Positions 58,606-64,000 of a stretch of DNA of 64,000 nucleotides are shown one piece after another (positions within the stretch are counted from its first letter, which is position 1; each line of letters begins with the position of its first letter). Both the position numbers and the translations under genes were made by a program. The DNA lies in the NCBI RefSeq assembly GCF_900236475.1, contig NZ_LT963352.1, positions 4,882,001 through 4,946,000 of the forward strand. The letters run 5' to 3'. This DNA is from Streptomyces chartreusis NRRL 3882 (lineage in GTDB: Bacteria; Actinomycetota; Actinomycetes; Streptomycetales; Streptomycetaceae). Under the pieces are notes generated by a model. That model saw nothing but the letters and a program-made list of their open reading frames with translations. It did not search any database and was not told the origin of the DNA.

Positions 58606-59298
58606 ATGGTGAGGAGTACGGCGGGCGGCAGGGGCGCGGGCGGTACGCGGGTGAAGGCGGCGCGGCGACCGGAGATCCGGCTGCCGGCGCTGGAGCCGTT
58701 CACGGGCGGCGGGCTGGAGCCGGACGGGGACCACGACGGCCTGGAGTTCCAGGGGGCGGATTTCGCGGGGCAGGACGGGTCGGGGTCCCGCTTCCTGGAC
58801 TGCGCCCTGAGGGAGTGCGCGCTGGACGAGGTCCGGCTGCGGCACGCCTCCGTCCTGGACTCGGTCCTCACGGGTGTCCGGGGCGTCGGCACCGACCTCG
58901 CCGAGGCGACGCTGCGCGACGTCGAGCTGATCGACGCCCGCCTCGGGGGGACGCAGATGCACGCGGCGGTGCTGGAGCGGGTGCTGATCCGCGGCGGCAA
59001 GATCGACTATCTGAACCTGCGCATGGCCCGGCTCAGAGACGTCGTCTTCGAGGGCTGCGTCCTCGTCGAGCCGGACTTCGGCGGTGCCCGCCTGGAGCGC
59101 GTGGAGTTCGTGGACTGCGCGCTGAAGGGCGCCGACCTCCAGGCGGCGACCCTCAAGGACGTCGATCTGCGCGGGGCCGTGTCACTGGAGATCAGCCGGG
59201 GGCTGGACCGGCTGTCCGGGGCGGTGATCAGTACGGGCCAGCTGCTGGACCTGGCGCCGGTGCTGGCCGTGCAGTGGGGGATCAGGGTGGAGGACTGA
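58606..59298 (+). CDS. Pentapeptide-repeat protein
   Basis: A 230-residue protein with a right-handed beta-helix of pentapeptide repeats A(D/N)LxX from about 55 to 205 (for example LEFQGADFAGQD, TDLAEATLRDVELIDARL and ADLQAATLKDVDLRGAV). Many such proteins, including Qnr/MfpA, mimic DNA; this is not evident here. Residues 1-45 are basic and disordered. ATG 58606 is likely; in-frame starts at 58588 and 58591 exist. Confidence 0.78.
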   Translation: MVRSTAGGRGAGGTRVKAARRPEIRLPALEPFTGGGLEPDGDHDGLEFQGADFAGQDGSGSRFLDCALRECALDEVRLRHASVLDSVLTGVRGVGTDLAEATLRDVELIDARLGGTQMHAAVLERVLIRGGKIDYLNLRMARLRDVVFEGCVLVEPDFGGARLERVEFVDCALKGADLQAATLKDVDLRGAVSLEISRGLDRLSGAVISTGQLLDLAPVLAVQWGIRVED

Positions 59299-59361
59299 CG
59301 GCCCGGGGCGAGCGGCACCCGACTCAGCGGCGGCCCGCACGGGGCCCCGGGAGCAAGGGTG

Positions 59362-59412
59362 ACGGAAGGCGGATCTTCACGGAAGGCGGGTGCTCACGGA
59401 AGACGGGGGAAA
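59362..59412. repeat. 17-bp tandem repeat
   Basis: Three units starting ACGGAAG at 59362, 59379 and 59396 (period 17), straddling the stop of the following minus-strand gene. Confidence 0.7.
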
Positions 59413-59894
59413 CGCGCCTGGAGCGTCCAGATCGCCGGGTTCTCGGCGAGATCCTCGTGCAGGTCCGTGAGGTCGGCCAGGAGGTCGTGCAGGAAGTCGC
59501 GGGCCTCGCGGCGCAGTTCGGCGTGGGAGAAGGTCAGGGGAGCCTCCTCCGCCGGCATCCAGTCGGCCTCGATGTCCACCCACCCGAAGCGGCGCTCGAA
59601 GAGCATCCGGTCGGTCGACTCGGTGAAGTCCAGCTCCGCCCGCTGCGGCCGGGACGCCCGGGAGCCCGCCGGGTCCCGGTCGATCCGCTCCACGATGTCG
59701 CACAGCGCCCACGCGAAGTCCAGCACCGGCACCCATCCCCAGGCTGTGGACAACTCCCGGTCCTGTTCGGTGTCCGCCAGGTAGACGTCACCACAGAACA
59801 GGTCGTGCCGCAGGGCGTGGACGTCCGCACGGCGGTAGTCGGTCTGCGGTGGGTCGGGGAAGCGGTTGGAGAGGGCGTAGCCGATGTCGAGCAC
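59394..59894 (-). CDS. DUF7878-like hypothetical protein
   Basis: A 166-residue acidic soluble protein: LDIGYALSNRFPDPPQTDYR, DLFCGDVYLADTEQDRELS, WGWVPVLDFAWALCDIVERI and LTFSHAELRREARDFLHDLL. It is conserved in Streptomyces and, as I recall, forms DUF7878; no function is known. GTG 59894 begins the conserved part; CACCAT 7 bases upstream could be a -10. It is divergent from the peptidase. Confidence 0.68.
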   Translation of the reverse strand: MLDIGYALSNRFPDPPQTDYRRADVHALRHDLFCGDVYLADTEQDRELSTAWGWVPVLDFAWALCDIVERIDRDPAGSRASRPQRAELDFTESTDRMLFERRFGWVDIEADWMPAEEAPLTFSHAELRREARDFLHDLLADLTDLHEDLAENPAIWTLQARFPRLP

Positions 59895-59931
59895 GGGTGT
59901 GATGGTGTCACGCGCCCATAAGATCGCGATC

Positions 59932-61323
59932 GTGGCCCGAACTGTACGTCTTGTCCCTGCCCTGCTCGTCTGCACCCTCGCCGTCACCGCGTGCGGCGGC
60001 GGAGTGCACGGCACCCCGGGCGGCTCCGGCGTACGCGACCCGTACTTCCCGAAGGCCGGCAACGGCGGCTACGACGTCACCCACTACGGCCTGCGCCTCG
60101 CCTACGACCCGGACGCACACCACCTCACCGGCACGGCCACCCTCACCGCCCGGGCCAACGAGACCCTCTCCGCCTTCAACCTCGACCTGCTCGGTCTGAA
60201 GGCCGGGAAGGTCACCGTCGGCGGCCAGACCGCCCGCTGGAACCGTGCCGGGCAGGAGCTCACCGTCCGGCCGCGCGAGGATCTCGGTCAGGGCGAGACG
60301 TTCCGCGTGACCGTCGAGTACTCCGGGGCGCCCGAGACCGTCACCGACCCGGACGGCTCCCAGGAGGGCTGGCTGCGCACGACGGACGGGGCGCTCGCGC
60401 TGGGCGAGCCCACCGGGTCGATGGCCTGGTTCCCCGGCAACCACCACCCGTCCGACAAGGCGGCGTACGACCTCACGGTGACCGTGCCGCACGGGCTGCG
60501 GGCCGTGTCCAACGGGGAGTTGCGCGGCGAGAGGACCGCGCGGGGCCGGACGACGTTCATCTGGCACACCGCCGAGCCGATGGCGAGCTACCTCGCGACA
60601 CTCGCCATCGGCGACTTCGACATCAGCCGCTCCACCGCCCGGGACGGTCTGCCCTCGTACACGGCCGTCGACCCCGCGGAGAAGGAGGAGAGCCGCGCGG
60701 TCCTCGCGCGCATCCCCGAGGTCCTGCGCTGGGCGGAGCGGCGGTTCGGCCCGTACCCCTTCTCCTCCACCGGCGCGATCGTCGACCGGGTGGCCGACGC
60801 CGGCTACGCCCTGGAGACCCAGACGCGCCCCGTCTTTCCCGGCGCCCCCGGCATCACGCTCCTCGTCCACGAGTTCGCCCACCAGTGGTACGGCGACTCC
60901 GTGACGCCGGAGAGCTGGCGGGACATGTGGCTGAACGAGGGGTTCGCGACGTACGCGGAGTGGATGTGGCAGGAGGACCACGGCGGGAAGAGCGCGCAGG
61001 AGACCTTCGACGCGCTGTACGACCACGGGGAGAGGACCTACGAGGACCTCTGGTCCTTCCCGCCCGCGGAACCCCCGGACGCCGCGCACCTCTCCCGAGC
61101 GCCCGTCTACCAGCGCGGCGCCATGGTCCTCCACAAGGTCCGCCAGACGGTCGGTGACGAGGCGTTCGGCGACATCCTCCGGGGCTGGGCGGCGGCCCAC
61201 CGCCATGGGAACGCCGACACAGGCGACTTCACGGCGTACGTCGAGAAGCAGGCGCCCGGGAAGGACTTCCACGCGATCTGGGAGGACTGGCTGTACGGGG
61301 AGGGCAAGCCGGAGCGGCCCTGA
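59932..61323 (+). CDS. M1-family zinc aminopeptidase lipoprotein
   Basis: A 463-residue lipoprotein: signal with lipobox LAVTAC (Cys about 20), N-terminal beta domain (about 35-215) and gluzincin catalytic domain with HEFAHQW and the third ligand in WLNEGFATYAEW (HExxHx18E), about 313-337. The usual GAMEN exopeptidase motif appears as AGYALETQTRP. It should cut N-terminal residues outside the membrane. GTG 59932 follows TAAGAT (59919-59924) by 7 bases, so it seems leaderless. Confidence 0.87.
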   Translation: MARTVRLVPALLVCTLAVTACGGGVHGTPGGSGVRDPYFPKAGNGGYDVTHYGLRLAYDPDAHHLTGTATLTARANETLSAFNLDLLGLKAGKVTVGGQTARWNRAGQELTVRPREDLGQGETFRVTVEYSGAPETVTDPDGSQEGWLRTTDGALALGEPTGSMAWFPGNHHPSDKAAYDLTVTVPHGLRAVSNGELRGERTARGRTTFIWHTAEPMASYLATLAIGDFDISRSTARDGLPSYTAVDPAEKEESRAVLARIPEVLRWAERRFGPYPFSSTGAIVDRVADAGYALETQTRPVFPGAPGITLLVHEFAHQWYGDSVTPESWRDMWLNEGFATYAEWMWQEDHGGKSAQETFDALYDHGERTYEDLWSFPPAEPPDAAHLSRAPVYQRGAMVLHKVRQTVGDEAFGDILRGWAAAHRHGNADTGDFTAYVEKQAPGKDFHAIWEDWLYGEGKPERP

Positions 61324-61330
61324 GGGCGCG

Positions 61331-61855
61331 CTAAGGCGCGCTGAGTTCCTTGCGGAGCACCGCACACGGGCGCTTCATCTGCAGGTCCTCGCGATGGTCG
61401 ATGACCTCGTAGCCGAGGGCGGTCCAGAAGGCCAGCGCCTGCGGGTTGTCGTCGAGGACGGCGAGGCGGGCGGCAGTGCGGTCCGCCGCGCGGAAGCGGT
61501 CCTCCACGAGGGTGGCCAGGCGGCGGCCGTGGCCCTGGCCGTGCCGGCTCGCGTCCACCATCAACAGGCCGATCCAGGGGTCCGGGTCGGCGGGGTCCGG
61601 GTGGTGGGCGAGGGTGATCGCGATCCCGGTCAGGCCGCCGAAGCTGCGGGCGAGCAGCACCTCGGTGCCGGGCTGGGTCCACTCCTCCGACAGGGCGTGT
61701 GCCACCTGCTCCGGGCGGATGTGGTGCGGGTCGGGGAAGTCGCCGGTGAGGGTGTGGAACGCGTGGTTGGAGGCGTAGAGGGCCGTGAGCTCCGCGAGGA
61801 GGGGTTCGGGGAGGGAGTCGCCGGGGGGTGGCGGGAGAAGGGGGTCGAGGATCAC
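61331..61855 (-). CDS. GNAT N-acetyltransferase
   Basis: A 174-residue GNAT: WIGLLMVDASRHGQGHGRRL with the acetyl-CoA loop GQGHGR (near 110) and ALAFWTALGYEVIDHRED near 150. Substrate unknown. GTG 61855 is chosen because TACGTT ends 6 bases upstream on the minus strand and upstream codons look non-coding. It converges on the peptidase with a 7-base gap. Confidence 0.82.
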   Translation of the reverse strand: MILDPLLPPPPGDSLPEPLLAELTALYASNHAFHTLTGDFPDPHHIRPEQVAHALSEEWTQPGTEVLLARSFGGLTGIAITLAHHPDPADPDPWIGLLMVDASRHGQGHGRRLATLVEDRFRAADRTAARLAVLDDNPQALAFWTALGYEVIDHREDLQMKRPCAVLRKELSAP

Positions 61856-61947
61856 GTCGGGAACGTATCGCGGGCGGGCCGGGGACGGGGAAGCCCCCGG
61901 GCCGATGGACCGGCGCCGGGGACTTCCGCCACGGGTGAGGGCGTCCG

Positions 61948-62523
61948 TCAGACGTTCACGCCGAAGTCCTGGGCGATGCCGACCAGACCCGAGGCGTAGC
62001 CCTGGCCGACCGCGCGGAACTTCCACTCCGCGCCGTTGCGGTACAGCTCGCCGAAGACCATGGCCGTCTCCGTGGCGGCGTCCTCCGACAGGTCGTAGCG
62101 GGCGATCTCGGCGCCGCCGGCCTGGTTGACGATGCGGATGTAGGCGTTGCGCACCTGGCCGAAGTTCTGCGAGCGGTTCTCGGCGTCGTAGATGGACACC
62201 GGGAAGACGATCTTGTCGATGTCGGCCGGGAGGGCGGCGAGGTTGACGTTGATCGCCTCGTCGTCGCCGGCGCCCTCACCCGTGCGGTTGTCACCGGTGT
62301 GGACGATGGAGTTGTCCGGCGTCTGCTTGTTGTTGAAGAAGACGAAGTGGGCGTCCGAGTAGACCTTGCCCTGCGTGTTGACCGCGATCGCGGACGCGTC
62401 GAGGTCGAAGTCCGTGCCGGTGGTGGTGCGGACGTCCCAGCCGAGGCCCACGGTGACGGCGGTCAGGCCCGGAGCCTCCTTGGTGAGCGAGACGTTGCCA
62501 CCCTTGGACAGGCTTACAGCCAT
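61948..62523 (-). CDS. terD: TerD-family stress protein
   Basis: A 191-residue TerD: MAVSLSKGGNVSLTKEAPGL, GLGWDVRTTTGTDFDLDASA and GDNRTGEGAGDDEAINVNLA, the last including acidic residues that bind calcium. TerD proteins contribute to tellurite/stress tolerance and sporulation in Streptomyces, which has many paralogues; this is a single copy here. GAGGGAAGGGACTC precedes the ATG. The symbol names the family; the exact paralogue is uncertain. Confidence 0.9.
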   Translation of the reverse strand: MAVSLSKGGNVSLTKEAPGLTAVTVGLGWDVRTTTGTDFDLDASAIAVNTQGKVYSDAHFVFFNNKQTPDNSIVHTGDNRTGEGAGDDEAINVNLAALPADIDKIVFPVSIYDAENRSQNFGQVRNAYIRIVNQAGGAEIARYDLSEDAATETAMVFGELYRNGAEWKFRAVGQGYASGLVGIAQDFGVNV

Positions 62524-62669
62524 TGTTGGGAGTCCCTTCCCTCGTTTACGTACGGCAAAGAAGCTACAGCTACCCCCATGAACGTGGAGAGGGGTCCGCG
62601 AGGTTCCAGGTCCTTTACTTTCTTTACCCGCGATTATTCGGGTGACGTGGACCGGACAGGAGCGGGAAC

Positions 62670-63107
62670 ATGGACGGCATGTCTGGTCCCCACGTCATCC
62701 GCGGCTCCGTCTCCCTGCCCGAGGCCGAGCTCATGTGGCGTTTCTCGCGGTCGTCGGGGCCGGGCGGGCAGCACGTCAACACCAGTGACTCGAAGGTCGA
62801 GCTCAGCTTCGACCTGGCGAGGACCGAGGCGCTGCCCGAGGTGTGGAAGAAGCGGGCGCTGGAACGGCTGGCCGGGCGCCTGGTCGACGGGGTCGTCACC
62901 GTACGTTCCTCCGAGCACCGCTCCCAGTGGCGCAACCGCGAGGCCGCCGCCGTACGCCTCGCCGCGCTCCTGGCCGAGGCCACCGCGCCGCCGCCCAAGC
63001 CCCGCAAGCCGACCCGGATCCCCCGGGGCATCAACGAGCGGCGCCTGCGCGAGAAGAAGCAGCGCTCGGAGACCAAGCGGGGCCGCTCGGCGCAGGGCTG
63101 GAGCTAG
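62670..63107 (+). CDS. arfB: ArfB, alternative ribosome-rescue factor
   Basis: A 145-residue peptidyl-tRNA hydrolase: GGQ motif in RSSGPGGQHVNTSDSKVEL (about 27-45) and a basic C-terminal tail (NERRLREKKQRSETKRGR) that enters the empty mRNA channel of stalled ribosomes. It releases nascent chains when a stop codon is missing, backing up tmRNA. AGGAG precedes ATG 62670. Its end overlaps the next gene by 4 bases, convergent. Confidence 0.93.
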   Translation: MDGMSGPHVIRGSVSLPEAELMWRFSRSSGPGGQHVNTSDSKVELSFDLARTEALPEVWKKRALERLAGRLVDGVVTVRSSEHRSQWRNREAAAVRLAALLAEATAPPPKPRKPTRIPRGINERRLREKKQRSETKRGRSAQGWS

Positions 63108-63598
63108 GACCTGTCTGACGATTCCCGTCTGCCTTTCAGCTCCAGCACTCCGACCGTCTGGCCGCCGCTGGTCTCCCCGTTCCGGCGGAAACCGAGCCCC
63201 AGGTAGAAGTCCTCCGGGCCCTCGGGGCCGGGGTGCCAGGTGACGTAGAGCTGCTCGGTGCCGCGCCGGCGCAGCTCGGCGGCGACGGAGTCCACGGCGA
63301 AACGGCCGTATCCCCGGCCCTGCTCCCCGGCCGCGATGTTCAGCCGCCACAGGCCCGAGCGGCGGACGCTGCCGTCCTCGTACCAGTCGATGTCGAGGAA
63401 GGCCATGAGGAAGCCGACCGGGCGGTCGCCGTCGACGATCAGGCGGGGCCAGGCGACGCCCGGATGGACGTAGGCCTCGGCGAGTGACTTCACGACCGGG
63501 GAGACCGCGTGCTCCTGGTCGGGACGGACGGCGATGCCGAGGGCGGCGTCGAGGTTCGCGGGGGTGATCTCTTCGAGACGCGGGCCTGTCGTGGTCAT
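63104..63598 (-). CDS. GNAT N-acetyltransferase
   Basis: A 164-residue GNAT: RLNIAAGEQGRGYGRFAVDS with the acetyl-CoA loop GRGYGR and LYVTWHPGPEGPEDFYLGLG at the end, like diamine/spermidine acetyltransferases. Substrate unknown. It shares its last 4 bases with the arfB end. Confidence 0.83.
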   Translation of the reverse strand: MTTTGPRLEEITPANLDAALGIAVRPDQEHAVSPVVKSLAEAYVHPGVAWPRLIVDGDRPVGFLMAFLDIDWYEDGSVRRSGLWRLNIAAGEQGRGYGRFAVDSVAAELRRRGTEQLYVTWHPGPEGPEDFYLGLGFRRNGETSGGQTVGVLELKGRRESSDRS

Positions 63599-63643
63599 GC
63601 GCGCACCCTAGGAGGGCCGATCACCGCCGGGCCACCGGTTTCC

Positions 63644-64000
63644 TCAGCCCAACTGCCGGTAGCGGCCCCGGAAATACGTCAGCGGGCCCCCCTCCGCGCT
63701 CGGGACGCGGGCCGTCAGGACGCGGCCGATGACGAGGGTGTGGTCGCCGGCCCGGACCCGCTGCTCCGTGCGGCACTCCAGGACGGCCAGGGCGCCGCCG
63801 ACCAGGGGCGCCCCGGTGTACTCGCCGCGCGTGTACGGGATGTCCGCGAAGAGCAGGCGGTCGCTGACGCGGCCCTTCATGGCGAAGCGGCCCGCGATGT
63901 GGCGCTGGCTCTCGGAGAGGACCGAGACCGCCCACAGGGGCTGCTCGTCGAGCAGCTCGTCCATGCGGGAGCCCTCGCGCAGGCTCACCAGCACCAGGGG
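63644..64000 (-). CDS. Flavin reductase-like protein, 3' part (cut by window end)
   Basis: The last 118 or so residues of a flavin reductase/FMN-binding split-barrel protein: VSLREGSRMDELLDEQPLWA, ESQRHIAGRFAMKGRVSDRL, and GALAVLECRTEQRVRAGDHT with LVIGRVL. The N terminus lies beyond 64000 and the frame is open to the edge. Such proteins reduce FMN/FAD for two-component monooxygenases. Confidence 0.82.
   Translation of the reverse strand, partial: PLVLVSLREGSRMDELLDEQPLWAVSVLSESQRHIAGRFAMKGRVSDRLLFADIPYTRGEYTGAPLVGGALAVLECRTEQRVRAGDHTLVIGRVLTARVPSAEGGPLTYFRGRYRQLG

Overview
This is a chromosomal window from a high-GC Streptomyces, with no sign of phage, insertion sequence, plasmid or CRISPR. 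The strong G/C third-codon bias, nur, rsiG, the devE/devA/devB cluster, mshA, phoU/phoR/phoP, carD and msiK all point to this genus. The gene order resembles what I recall of the S. coelicolor chromosome from the cysA/nur region through devA, mshA, phoP and msiK to the SoxR-controlled oxidoreductase. That match is from memory and was not searched.

Layout. (1) 1-8.5 kb: a LmeA-like lipid-binding protein; a sulfurtransferase (cysA) with its sseC partner behind a tiny Cys-containing leader peptide; small metal/redox and housekeeping genes (DsrE, nitrobindin, nur, ygfZ, dtd); rsiG, the c-di-GMP-responsive anti-sigma factor of WhiG; and an Eis-like acetyltransferase. (2) 8.5-15.6 kb: the developmental GntR paralogues devE and devA with devB, then a kinase-like gene and a TetR regulator next to a HelD-type RNA-polymerase-associated ATPase. 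(3) 15.6-27.6 kb: TetR/SGNH hydrolase, an XRE regulator/HbhA-like/DUF2516 cluster also known from mycobacteria, a receiver-PP2C phosphatase, an NlpC/P60 peptidase and an RTX protein. (4) 27.9-38.8 kb: mshA with a sigma-R-like promoter, YbjN, small enzymes, a GntR-ABC operon, gpmA, an MFS transporter, a nickel-binding-protein homologue and a Cys-rich miniprotein. (5) 38.9-47.7 kb: the phosphate regulon core (phoU / PHO box / phoR-phoP), carD, ispD-ispF, cysS and rlmB. (6) 47.8-64 kb: DoxX-like protein, msiK, a WYL regulator facing its probable target, tRNA-Thr(UGU), kinase-like and DUF genes, a SoxR-box oxidoreductase, a M1 peptidase, TerD, arfB and the 3' part of a flavin reductase cut by the window edge.

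The genes mostly act independently. Shared themes are stress and metal sensing (nur, SoxR box, sigma-R/mycothiol, TerD), development (devA, devE, rsiG, PP2C) and phosphate control. The best leads are regulatory. A -10-like TAnnnT hexamer ends 6-7 bases before the start codon of about twenty genes, so leaderless mRNAs look common here. The devE and devA promoters are aligned duplicates carrying an inverted-repeat operator at identical distance from both starts. Other leads are the cysteine leader peptide, the 51-aa seven-cysteine protein near a nickel protein, and several perfect inverted repeats at regulator-target junctions. I saw no complete undescribed multi-gene defence or biosynthetic system.
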